NCBI GenBank assembly: GCA_900239685.1
Contig: OENT01000650.1
Span: 24,545 to 88,544 of the forward strand
Reading direction: 5' to 3'
DNA: 64,000 nt
From: Rotaria macrura
Taxonomy: Eukaryota > Rotifera > Eurotatoria > Philodinida > Philodinidae
Positions 48,505 to 61,300 of the stretch are shown here, one piece after another; positions within the stretch are counted from its first letter, which is position 1; every line of letters begins with the position of its first letter. Both the position numbers and the translations under genes were made by a program. Below the pieces are notes generated by a model. That model saw only the letters and a program-made list of their open reading frames with translations, had not been told where the DNA came from and made no database searches.

Positions 48505-49277
48505 TTCGGATTTTCTTTGTACATATTTATTCTTTTCTTTATTCTTTCTGTCTCTTTTTTTGCGTTTGCCCTCTTCGCTCTTCTTTTTACGTCTATCATC
48601 TTTGATACACACAGTTAACCTCCGTTTAAAAACACATTGTTCTCTCTCTAGCTCGTGTATGTGTCCGTACTCGTTTGTTCGTCTTATTATATCATCAAGA
48701 TATACAAGAAAATAAAAGCTTGTTACACATTTTTTGAAAACAGGAACGATTTTATTTTTCGGCTCGGAAAAAAGGAACCTGTGTGCGTATGTATATAGAT
48801 TTGAAATATATATATAAATATATTGGAAGCATGCGCTCGGTTCTTTTCTGTTTTCTTTCTTTTCTTTCTTTTTTTCCTTTTTTTTCGGTTTTTTCCTTTT
48901 TGTTTTGTGTGTGTTTCGTTGTTGTTTGTGGTGTGCTTTGCTTTCTTTCGCGTTCCTTTTTACATAACGAAAAACGAAACCGAACTAGAAGAACTGTGTT
49001 GGTATGATGACGTTGGTTTGGTTTGTTTATCTTTGATCGTCATCTCTTTATGTCCCTTGAACATTTTTGGTTTTGTTGTTGTTGTTGCTGTTCTTCTTCT
49101 TCAACTGTCAAAGTTGTTTTTTTTTTCTTTTTCTCTTTCTCTCTCTTTGTTTTGATCTGTGAATAATAAAAAAAAGGAAACAAGAAGATGAGAGATATTC
49201 GTCGAAATGGAAAAATATGACTTTTATTTCATTATGTTATCATATAGTTGTAGAAAAAGAAAATAATAGAACAGCAG
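48505..49277 (+). other. CBP 3' UTR and CBP-AATF intergenic region
   Basis: Contains the CBP polyadenylation signal (48710-48715) and a long T/C-rich tract (about 48845-49150) on the plus strand. The T-rich open frames here look like low-complexity by-products. AATF promoter elements would have to fit in the ~560 bp after the poly(A) signal. Confidence 0.6.
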
Positions 49278-52200
49278 ATGATGAACTCTGAAGATGAATA
49301 TAGTGAAAACGACAGCAACCAGGGTGAGTACTTGATTTGATTTGGATTATAATTTTTAATATTTTGTTTTTTTTTGTTCGATAAGAAGTCGATGATGAAA
49401 GTATAACAAGTGAAGACGATGACAGTCACCATAATGAATCATCTATGCAAATGGATGAATCAACAAATTCACATGAACGAAAAGTGGATATGGAACAACG
49501 AAAAGCCGACGCTTTGAAAAAACAAATTGGTAAGCTCGGTCTTATCTATGATCACACATTTATTCAGAATTTCTATGATTATTTTTAATTAATCCCTTCC
49601 TCAGCATAAAACGTTTTAGTTAAAGTTACCAGAACCGTTTAAATCACTAACATTGATTTATGCAAAAAGAAAGAAAGAAAGCTACGATTGTAATATCAAC
49701 TTGTGTCGATATTTTTTTCTGAGGGTCGAGCAGATTGAGTCTATGTTGAATTGACCTTTAGTCTGTTCCGGTCTGTGTCATTCAGTTTTTGTCAATTAAT
49801 ATGATAATGATAATTGAATAAGAACAGACGACAGTCTTCGTAATACGGCGAGCATGTCACCCTATCCGATAAGGTTATGACTATAAAAGAAACATTTATC
49901 AATTGCGTGCAGTAGATACTGGTTAGAAACCAACAAGAACAAGATGACATATCAACCTTTGATAGAAAAAACAACGTTTTTTAGTTACTAGTAGCGTTTG
50001 AAATGAATTTCCATGAACTATTGATAGAAAATGTGTGTGTGTGTATGTGTATATGTTACTCAGAGTTAACTAAGCATCAATCAACAGTTTACGTAAGACA
50101 AGAATGAATAACCGATTGAAGAATGCAATTAGTACATTAGAAGAAAGAATAAACAAACACTAATAGATAAATCAACTACGAACTCCCGTAACCACAAACT
50201 ATCAATTAGTTACGATTTGATTCAATGCAAATAATAGAGTTACAAATCATGTTTCTAATCTTCATTGATATATCGTATAAATATCAGACTTCGTATATAT
50301 TCAATTGAAACTTTAGCAAACTCGTATATTTCTAATAAAATTCTCCTGATATCGACTGTTTCATAAATGCTCAATGAGATATTAATGCTTTTTCATGGAT
50401 GCTATTGAAATCAGACTAGAAAAATCTATGAATTTCTATTTCTCTATCGTTTACGACTGCATGAAAAATTCTATTCTTTTCTTTTAAATGCCTTTCTTTT
50501 CCATCAATAGAATTTTAACGTTGAGTCGTCATTAAATCATAATAACCTATTGCCTTTAGTTATTTTTAATATACATATTTTTTTTCATTTGGATCTATTA
50601 TTCTCTTATGTTACATATGACTTGATGAAAGATAAAGTCATTGTACATGATATTAACTTTATTGTTATCACTATAACAACAAAAGAATAAGCATTGAATA
50701 TTAACGCTGCATGTGAAGGTTGTTACACCTATTTTGTACGTCGTTTCCTTTCTGTTCCAGTTGAAAAAGTGATTCACGAAGTCATGGCTTCTTTTATTCA
50801 AAAATTTTTCTTGAACGAATCTTGTATGAAATCAGAATATTTTGAATATTTTTTCCAAAAAATATCTCACCTCGGGTTATGTTTTCAATTGTGATAAATC
50901 TTTTGGAAGCCATAATCGACTATAGAAGAGTTCATGGTTTTGATCGAGAGACTCAAATTCAATAGTTCGACTAAGTCGAAAAGTCATATCACTTTGATCA
51001 TTCCATTCATTTTTGAATTAGTTAAATTTCAATTTTCTTTGGCAAACGTCTGTTGTAATTGATTTTCAACATGACTTTCTTTCAAATAATTTAACAAGTT
51101 TTCATCGTTCAATTTTATTGAACATCGATATGTCGACAATAAATGATATTCTAAAAAAAGATTCATGGGTTCGCTATTTGTAAAAAAGCAAGAGAAAGAA
51201 AATAATAATCGAAATCGAATCGCCTAATTCATATCATTCAAAAATGAAGACACGATTATTTATATAAGACGAAGAACACAAACGAACTATTGAAGAGTTT
51301 GTCACGTTTTATGTTAATTGGTCTTGTGGTTTCTTTTTTTCAGCTTTGTGGGATTCATTTCTTGAATTACGTATAAAACTTCAACGAGCTACAATAACTT
51401 GTAATTGTTTACCAACATCCGCGGTAGCATCCGACGATAATGAATTATGTGAAGTAGTCGATGAAAGTAGGAAAAATTAAAGTTTTTTCTATTTCTATTT
51501 TTATTTTTTGTGCCTATTTAAGATGCAAAACTATTTCGTAAAACAATCGCTTTACTTCTTGCGATTGAAAATCGCCGTTCAAATAAACGAACACATGAAG
51601 ATGATAGTGAAGACGAAGAGTCAAATGATAAAACTAATAGTACTGAAACAACAGATATTTTCAAAAAACTATCAAAACGTCTTAAACATGATGAACAAGC
51701 TATTGATGAACAGCTAAGTCAAACCTATGAACGTTTTGTACCAGAACGGTGAAGAATTTTCATCCATATATTAGTAATTTGAAAAGAACGTTTTTATATG
51801 TTTGATTAGAGATTCTATTGTACAAAAATGGTTTGAACGTACACGAGGTTTTACAAAACAACATAAAACAAATCTTGTTGAACAATCACCACTTGTACAA
51901 ATTAAAGAGGTAGGATAGGTTTTTTTGTCTCGTTTAACTTTCAAATTAATCGAATTCAAACGAAAACATAGTTTAAGAAGAATCAAATATTAGTGAGATT
52001 ATTCCTTTCGGAATTAAAATACAAAGCACAATGTGGCTGTTCTCGCTTATTACAGAACTATTATTTTGTTCTATATATTCTAAGGTACATCTTCTTATTG
52101 ACATTTCCATAATGACTGTAACAACCGGATGATATTAGTTATCAACTTAATATTTGCAACAGTCACAATTGATCAGTACCGTCTTCATATTTAGCCCTGT

Positions 52201-53109
52201 GAAGTAAATTATTTAAACTTTGGATGCACAAATATATATTTTCGCAAGTGTAGATACTTACTAGTATATTGTATATTATTCAAAAACTTTCGCATGGTCA
52301 ACTTGATTTTTGACGATATAGCCATTCATCAGATCAAGCATTTACCTTTGAGAAAATGTTTTGCAAGAAAAAAAACAGTAATAAAACCCAAGACATCGAT
52401 AATATACTATGAATCAATACTTGAGATTTCTATTGTCATTCAAGAAAATAATGATCCTTGTTGATACTGTAATTAAACTAGGGATAAATAAATATTTATT
52501 TAGATCATGTCTTTACCTGATCGACTTATTAAACGTACGCAAACAAGCAGAATCGATTATGATCTTATTTGTCCACCTTCATCACCAAATCATCCAGAAA
52601 ATTCAACTGATTTAACAACAAAAATCAATCCCGAACTTTTCGATGATGGTGATTTTTATCATCAATTATTACGTGAATATATTGAACGTAAAACAGCATC
52701 AATAACTGATCCTGAACAGATTAGCAAGTAAGTCAACTGTATATGTTTATTTTCATTTCTAAACGTATCATGTCACATCGATTATTTTCCTTGTTCTAGA
52801 CATTGGGCACAATTAAGAAAATTACGTACTAAATTAAAAAAAAATATTGATACAAAAGCAAGTAAAGATCGAAAAATTCGTTATAATATTCATAAAAAAT
52901 TAATTAATTATATGGCACCAACTGATCGATGTTCATTTAGCGACGATGCAAAGTAAACAGAGAAACACCGATGTCATTGTTTTTCCTTTTCATTTCGGAT
53001 TTTCTTTTATATTAGAACTGATCTGTTTTCATCCCTATTCGGTACTAATAAATCAACAACAGTTGACACTCAAGAAACATCACCAGTAAACGATATACGG
53101 ATTATTTGA
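49278..53109 (+). CDS. AATF: AATF/Che-1 (Bfr2) ribosome-biogenesis factor, 8 exons
   Basis: Nucleolar protein needed for small-subunit rRNA processing; in animals it is also a transcription cofactor. Exons: 49278-49323, 49386-49529, 51344-51466, 51523-51748, 51810-51909, 52504-52727, 52800-52952, 53016-53109; total 370 codons including stop. The acidic N-terminus (SEDEYSEND, TSEDDDS) leads to the AATF domain (ALWDSFLELRIKLQRA at the exon 3 start, matching the family's LW..LLE.RIKLQKA). A basic segment (PDRLIKRTQTSR) and the TRAUB domain follow (DDGDFYHQLLREYIER; KHWAQLRKLRTKLKK; NYMAPTDRCSFSDDAKTDLF). It is shorter than human (560 residues), mainly in the acidic region; an extra 5' exon cannot be excluded. 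AATAAA at 53139. Confidence 0.92.
49530..51343 (+). other. AATF intron 2 (1.8 kb)
   Basis: Unusually long for this locus, where most introns are 50-80 bp. It contains an AAAG microsatellite (about 49667-49680) and a GT-rich tract (50031-50053). No nested gene was recognised. Confidence 0.7.
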
Positions 53110-53986
53110 TAGTTTTTTTTTGTTTTGTTTAACTAAACAATAAAATTTACTAAAAATGATGATCTCCCTTGTTAAAACTACATATAAACAGAATGTTGCT
53201 TAGGTATAGATATTAATTCAAAGATGACATGTAATTAAAAGAAAACAATTTATTATCAATAGAAATGCTCTGAATATCTTCGCTTAAGATGTAACCGATG
53301 GATAATACTTTCTATTGTGATACTTTGTAAAGATTCCATCAAGATAGAATAATTTTGACCATGAATTAATGCTATATTCATTAGTGGCATGGGATTATTG
53401 ATTCATATCTTGCGTAGTTTGGTCGATTCAAGCATACGTAAGTAATTCAAAACACATAATGCATATTTTTCATATTCTGATGTACATATCAACGTCGTAT
53501 CCGAACTTTAGAGTCGACGTCTATCGTATCTTTATGAGCAACTATTAGTTTCATTCTAAACTCATTCGTTTCAACTTTCGATGTGAACTATATGGAAATA
53601 GAACATAAAAAACATAGAAAACGGCTAACGGTCAACCAGCATGGCTGAAGTTGAGCGCTCAAATTTTCGGTGATGAAACAACAGGTCTTAGTCATTTAAA
53701 GTTTTTATGCAGATTTTCGTAGATTCTACGTTGATCTATATGGTTTGTTTTTAATAATTACGAAACTAAATGATGATTGCCAGTCAAAATTCAGTTTTTT
53801 CATGTAAAAGTAACTTGAAAAGGCTCTTTTTCTCTTATCATATTTCATTAATAGAAGCATTTTTAACATTTAAAATAGTACTGGTAGCTTGCGATACAAA
53901 TGAACATTTTTACTTTGATATCCTAAGTGATATTTCCAAACATGAAACAAAATTTTAGAACTGTGAAAATCGTCTTACAAATGAAT

Positions 53987-54322
53987 GTCTGTGCGTTACT
54001 TAATGTTTTGTCAATAGTTCACTCATCTTTTAAGCTGTGAATGTTTTCTCTTGACCAGAAGATAGCCCTATCTTTCAGCTATAAAACTACATCTCTCCAA
54101 ATTTATGAATATGGAGTAGTTGGCAGGATTAATCACTCCTTCTGTATCCCGCAAGAACCGAGGGCCTTTTTTGTCTGTGCGTTACCGACTAGTATTTTCC
54201 TCATAAAATCCAAGTAACAAAATAGTTGTGGCTGAAATTTTCAATTATGATAGAATTAGTTTACTTACATATTTCTTAAAAATTATAAGTCGTTCGAAGT
54301 TGAAAAGACGTCTGTGCGTTAC
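53987..54322 (+). repeat. Three dispersed copies of GTCTGTGCGTTAC
   Basis: The identical 13-mer occurs at 53987-53999, 54173-54185 and 54310-54322, spaced 186 and 137 bp, in the same orientation. The sequence between copies is not obviously repeated. Confidence 0.7.
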
Positions 54323-55188
54323 CTGCGTTTTGCATGAAAATTGGTCACGTTTTAAACATGAATCAATTCAATACAATTGATTTGAATCAGTGCATTCATA
54401 TTCAAAGATGGCACATTTTCAATATGAAGAATTAAAAAGTTCTATTAGTAGTTCATTTTATCGATAACTAATTTGGAATATATATCTACGTATATGATAT
54501 CATTACATATTGAGAAATTTAAAGGAACATTGCCCTAATTCTGTTGGATTTAGTTTTATTTTGCAAGCCTCTTATCTTAATTCTGTGATATCTAATAATA
54601 AATTCAGATAGAATAATCAAAAATAATTTAAGCTGTTCAATACAATCGACTCTATCGTTTGTTCATAATCTTGTTGAAAAGAGAAAATGTCGTTTTTTAA
54701 AATTTACGATGAAGACAGTCGTATATCACCCAATACAAGATAGAATACTAGGTAATTTTGCTTCCACACGATTCAAAGAAAAACACATGTGTATTTCATC
54801 AAATCAAACTCGTGTGAATGTTTGTAAATCTTTAAGTACATAATACTTATAAAAATAATTTCATTTAATTGACTTTTTCGCATCTTCTCTATAGTGAAGT
54901 ATTTTGTACTCGTACATGTTAGATGTTCTGTCTTTCATCAAGATAAACTATAGTTGAACTATTTCAAATCTTAGAATGATATTCTCATTTATTTTTAATT
55001 GACTTGAAAAAAGACTTTCTGCTCATGATCACATCCTCTTAACTAAATTTTTTTATATTCTTCATCCTGAGAAACATGCAACAAATGATATTATTTGATT
55101 GTTCATAGTCGTACGCATTGCTGCGTCTTCCAATGTTTTTAGTTTAATTGAACTGTTGATTATAGACATTTTACGTCATAAGAAACTA

Positions 55189-55360
55189 ACCCAGGTCAAA
55201 AAATCCAGTGATCCAGACGTCATCGGGTTTAGTCGGAATCCGATGAAACCGATCGAATTCAATCTAAACTTCATCTTATCTAGTCGGATTTTATATCGGA
55301 ATTCAGGTCACTGGAATCCTGTTGACGCCCCGAAAAGAATTCTGTTCATTTTAAGGTGAC
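55189..55360. repeat. GGAATCCGAT-rich foldback-like block
   Basis: GC-shifted block with gtcggaatccgatg, gtcggatttt and the inverted pair tccagtgatc / ggtcactgga. It begins with acccaggtc, the same word that bounds the GC-rich element at 1851-3013, and shares AATCCGA words with 12663-13004. Confidence 0.45.
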
Positions 55361-57647
55361 TCGACAGAATCTGATGGCTTAGGTTCGTTCGTGGAAGCTT
55401 TTTTTTAAATAAAGAAAGCGCCACGATCTACTAACTTTTACGAACTTATAACAAACAAATAATCTTATGGTGTTCGCCTGCATGATGTGTCCTACAGCTT
55501 TGAAAATAGACGCTCTTGTGACATAGATTCAAAGGCGGATACTTCATGTTTTGAAAGTATGAGATCATTTAGAGAAGACTTTGATCACGAGTCTAGCTTT
55601 GACCGTAAAAATAATGAAGAAGATAAAAGAAGTTCATTATTATGATTCATTTTGTTTGTATCTTTTTCCTTGGCTTATTTTTCGACTTAACTATTGTAAA
55701 ACTAAGTGGAAGATATTTAAAAAAAAGAAATAAGAAAGTTGACAATGCTTTACTTTGATGATTTACTAGTGATGAATAGAAATCAAGATGGGTTAAATAC
55801 AAAAGCCGCACTTTTGGATTGTTTATATCAATCAATAAAATATATATTTGAAATTTTATCCCTCGTGATGTTAGTTCAACTTTTAGTCATTAAATATGAC
55901 TTGTCTAAATCAGTTTCCGAATACTACTGTAGATAAAAACAATCGTTTGGCTGTATAAAATACTTACAACAAATTATACTTTCTGTAATTTGATAAGAAA
56001 ATAAAGCGATACAATCACTATCTTTTTTAATAGATTTCAAATATTACAAGACGAAGTTTTTCTTTAAAACCATCATACTATTCAGTATTGAATACTAGTG
56101 ACTTCCTAGTGGTAACTGTCAGATTTTGCAATACAAATATGACCTCCACATATATTTCCATGTGTCATTCTCACTTATCGTAAGAAACAATACTCGAAGT
56201 ATACTATCTCTGAATGATATTGTTCTACTGTAGGTTATGGTGCAACTTCTTTTTTTCATCAACGAGAAATACTTATTTAAAGACAAATAATGAATTAAAG
56301 TGAAGATTATCGACAGTGTAATAATTAATATTTTCCGGGTGTTTTTGGATCAATAAATATAATTGATTTAAATACGGTGATAACACATACATCTTGCTAC
56401 ATAGATATTTATCAATTAAGGGTTTGGGAGATAATGATACGAAAAAATTAAATTACCTTTATTCATTTAAAATCTGTCGACTATTTCTGTCAATGTTCAT
56501 CAGAAAAGATCTCTCGATTTATGTCTCACAGTTAAATATTTTCATGGACAAGAAATCAACGGAATATTTATAATTTATGACGAATGCTTTTTATTCTTAT
56601 GTCTCGATTGAGTAAATATGGCTTGTCTTATCAGTAATCGAACAATGTCAGAGAAATTACAAATCCTACACAGAAAACTTCAATCATATTAGTTGCGCAA
56701 CATCATTTCTCGAAGCTTAGCAATTAACGAGAAATAAACTTTTAAATGTTTACACTGCAATAAAATCTATCGTATTTCAAACTCAAATTATCTGTAGATA
56801 TAATGAAAATGTTGAATAGTATTGGTATTCCTGGATGATTGTCAGAATTCTGAAATTGATTTACAATAAAAAAAATCGTTTGCAACTGTGAGATTTGTAA
56901 TGAAAGAATAGAAGGTAAACATTTGAATGATCAGTCTTGAAAAAGAACTTCAAGTTCTTGCCATGTCGTTTGAATTAGAAAGTTGAATTCTGTTATTCAG
57001 AAAATCGTCTAGAAGACTACAGTGACACAAAATACACTTAATCATACTCAAGTGCAATAGAAAAGGTTACTTTTTAATCGATATATTTTCTTTCATTCTC
57101 ATATACAGTACAACTGTCTGTCATATTAGTAGAAATGAAAACAAAACTCTCAATCATAATGATAAATGTTATGTTAGATATGTGAATTCTGTCATAGAAA
57201 GTTCATTTCTTTCTCATTCTATTCTCGTCGTAATATAAGAAAAATAGTTTGAAAAAATCTAGTCAATTTATACAAATGACTTATGAACCTCAGCATTACC
57301 CTATCATCTTATTTAAATTAAACAAAAAACCATCGATATGAATTATTCTAGTAAAATAAGCTTCAAAATATACTTCTTGATTGACTGCTATGTCACAATG
57401 TAAAATCGAATATTTCATCTGCTCGATACTTTCAATGTTCTCAGTAAATGCTTAAAAAAACAATAGAACTTTGATATTTGCTCCTTCAATAGCTTTGTGT
57501 TAGTCTTCGATGTATATTATAAGATCTTCGTTGAGTATTCTTCTTGTTTTCAAAGAGAATTATTTTATTTCAGAAATATTTTGATTAAAAAGATCAAGAA
57601 AAGAAATAATTCGAGGTCGACTGTAGTATAAGTTTTTAATTGTATAA

Positions 57648-58355
57648 CTAACATTTCGGTTCAAGAACACATGAACTATATTCAAAATTGTAGTTGCCTG
57701 CTGGTCCATATTGAGCAACAACATACATCTTGCGTCCTTCTCGTGCCCAAGCATATCCTGTGCCAAGTCTTTTTGTATCTTTCCAAACTATTTGTGTAAA
57801 ATGACCCGTAGTTGGTGTGTAACCAGGATTGCTAAAGTCATAGAAATCAATTTCGGCATACCATGTTAGTATTACTTTAGCAGCTACAACATAATAAATA
57901 ATTTAGAAGAAAGGCTTTTCATCGATTTATAAATTAACAAAATACATACCACTAATATTGGCGATAGGAGTTTTCCGGGCGACTGAGAAAAGATTTTCTC
58001 CATACATACCATGTCGATCAGTGCTATGTATTAATGGACTGTCTGTACTACCAAGATATTCCGCATAAAGCTGAGCTCTTGCATTTATTTCGTCGTCGAG
58101 TACTAATGGTGGTACACAATGACGAGCACGTAAAGTATTGTGAACATCCAAGGAATCATTTTGAAATTTTCGCTGATCATCAGTAAAAGTTACGGATGAT
58201 CTTGGTTTCATCGGATGATAATCATACATAGAATGACGACGAATCAGAGATTTTTCATTGGAATCCAAACTAAGATCTTGACCGTAACTTGTCCATTTGG
58301 CATTGTTCAAGACAAAAAACGTAAGTAGACTTAGACCAAGCACTTTTCCTTTCAT
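57648..58355 (-). CDS. Secreted CAP-superfamily (SCP/GAPR-1-like) protein
   Basis: Exon one 58355-57950 and exon two 57883-57648 flank a 66-bp gtatgt..ttgtag intron. The product is 213 residues, in frame to TAG, with AATAAA on the minus strand at 57569-57564. A hydrophobic N-terminus (LGLSLLTFFVLNN) suggests secretion. The CAP domain spans about residues 68-205. The putative tetrad is complete: His72 (HNTLRARH), Glu120 (YGENL), Glu146 (WYAEIDF) and His163 (GHFTQIVWKDT). The second CAP signature, YVVAQYGPAGNY, has Ala where many secreted members have Cys, as in GAPR-1/plant PR-1-like proteins. Members act as sterol or lipid binders in secretion and defence; the role here is unknown. Confidence 0.9.
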
Positions 58356-61300
58356 GGCTACAATGTTTACTTGCTTTTTTTCGTGCCACTATTTAAAATG
58401 GAGGTAATCCATACATCATCTTAATGTTTTCTTAATAGCAGAATGATTATCAGTGTATTCAGTTTCTCAATACTACGCAAACATATCATTAATCTTTTCA
58501 GTACACATACTTCAATGAGAATACTTAAAATATGACAGGTTCATGTCGGACGTCATCAACGGAAAATTTTCTCTAATAATATAGGTTGACAGTTTTTATT
58601 GGTTGATAGTTGTTATATTCTAAAGGGCATAACAAAGTGTTACATCTTGACATGAAATAATATCCAGGTAAAAAAGTGCGTGGGATGGTACAAAAACGAT
58701 CCATTTTCGATACGCGTTTCATAGGCGAGAAGTGCATTGTACTCTATAGAAATTATTTCATCCCACACGAAATTGATGAATATTCACATTTCATCTTGCT
58801 CATGAAATCTAATGGAGAATAAAATTAGGACATTTTCGAGGTTGAAATATAACACATGAGATTTTATTCTCATTAAAAAAAAGAATTACTTTTTCAATAT
58901 TAGATCATCGTCAATTGAAAGACACAATTTCTACAAGTGTGACAGTTCAAAACATTCAGATTTCAATGCTGACTGATAAGATATCTGCTAACAATCCTTC
59001 TTTGTTATCTGATGAGCGGTTGAACGTGATTGTTAGACAAAAGAATCATAAAATTCACGAAGAAAAAACAAAGCAATGCTAGAATACTCATCGGCAATGA
59101 TACGAGATTATTTTATTTTATCGATTCATGATTAACCGTTAATATAAGATTGATTGCATATTACAACAAAGAAATACATTGTTTTCATTCGTATCATATA
59201 AGCCGTGAACGTTATTTCCAATTTTGGATACGAAAATATCATATTTACCGAATCAATTTCGAATCGTTTATTACATAATAATATTTTTATTATGTAATCA
59301 TAACTTATATATCTATTGGCGAATTTCGCTTGAATAAAAAACATTCATTGAAAATAATGTCTCGTCAATCGAAAAACCGATTGGATCTATTTCATATTCA
59401 AACTGTGGCAATCCACTTTGGCGTTTTATAATACTTCATCAATGTTTCTATCTCATCGCATGTAAAAAAAGCTATGTTGTACATGTCTACATTTTTCTAT
59501 ATACATGAAATTTCTTTCCCACATAAATGTTGAACACACTTATAAAATCTATTTTTGACAAGATAAAAAGCGAAATTATAAATTCGAAATATTTCAATGA
59601 AAAAATAAAATACTTCAACATAATCTGAACTATTGAATAATCTGGAAAGATAATTCAATATCAAACAGATCTCTTCATACTTTTCTCACTTCAATAAATG
59701 TTTTGTGAATTTACTTTCTTTTCATCATATACTAGTCGGTGATGTAGAGGTGCTGATGTCAAAGTAGATACGTCAATGCCGAATCCTATGCTCGAATATG
59801 AATTTCGAACATCAAGATCCGTATTTTTTATTTTAATGATTCTAAAACGAATAAAGTCTTGTAAATAATAAGAAATCGACTGTTGAACTTGGACAATTTT
59901 CATGATATTGCTTACTGATAAATTTAATAAAGAATGATCGTATTCATTCATACCAATTGCACACTATTGAACGAAGAATTATCGAGGCTCGTACAGCCAA
60001 TACTGAAACTTTGTTTACAATACAAATTTACTGATTCCAGTAATACTTGAGTGGACGTATTTTCCAATATATTTATTTAAAATTATTGATCCTTTTGCTT
60101 GTAGTTCAGTACTTTTCAAATAGTTGTTCACTTTAGAAACTTTGATACTATATTTTCATACGTATCGGTATGTGGCAAGATATTTTGGGGGTTTTAGGTC
60201 ATCACACTTGTTTATATCAATAAAAATCTATTCCCATCGATCAAAGTATTGATTTCAACTAATGCAGGACACTTAACAGATGTGTACTTTTAACAAAAAT
60301 CATACGAAATCAAATTAATCTGGTTGCAGTTTTTGTTTTTGTATATCATGGATGTTACTATTCCAACGGATACTTATTTCAAAGTTAATAAAGCACACAG
60401 TATACATATTTTTAAATATATTTTTCTAACTAATTGGATTCGGTTGTATTTTGTATGCGTCTCACAAGTATCTTCTTACATATACCTAAAATTGTTTACA
60501 ATAAATGAATATTGATCAGTAGTTAAATATGCTAACATGTTTCTTTCGGTTGTGTTTTTCATATGAAAACATAAGAATAGTTTTGACTATCAGTGTCAAT
60601 CTTCATTATCGATTCTCACCTCTGTAGTACTTCTTTCTCGTTAATAATTTTCGAAAACTATAAAAATCGGTATCAACTATTATATTGTTCTACTGTGTGT
60701 ATCCACATGCCTTTTGAATTTCATTAATCAACGAATCTGATGCATTATAAAATGAACAAGCTGAATAATCGATATGTAATTTTAGTACGGGCTAAACGAA
60801 ATACTGCTCTTTTTCAACATGAATAAAATAAGAATGAATCAATCATCTGATCGAAATATTTAGTTGCTTGAACTTATAAAATTTTTAGTAATAAAATTTA
60901 AGAACAAGTTAATGTTTGCAAGTATGAAAAAAAATAGTGATTGATCAAAATGAATTTAAAATTTCTGTTTAGTTCACATATTCATATACAAATAAAAAGT
61001 TACCATTCATTCACTATCAAGTATACCATGGGAGTTCAGTTACTGTGAAATTTTTAAACTCAATCATACAGATTAATTCAAAATACATGTGAGAGAATCG
61101 ATTGGTAAGTGTTTGATGTGTCTCTATTGTGATAGATAATCTCATTTATTCTGATATACATTACGTAGACAGAAATTCGACTTTGTCAAATTTATTCTTT
61201 TTTTTCTCAATTGATTTTCACAAATTAATAAAAAATACTTTTGAATTCACAAGTCCTACTTCATGGAACTAACATTGATTGAATTTCTCAATAGCATAGC

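Larger units (their letters stand above)
53145..57563. other. Gene-poor stretch with short repeats
   Basis: No supported gene. It holds three copies of a 13-bp word (53987, 54173, 54310) and the CGGAAT-rich block at 55189-55360. Other open frames are short and motif-free. Confidence 0.5.

Noticed and set aside
48783-49155. Hydrophobic frames rich in Phe/Leu after CBP
   Set aside because: They translate a T/C-rich non-coding tract between CBP and AATF; overlapping frames look equally 'membrane-like'.
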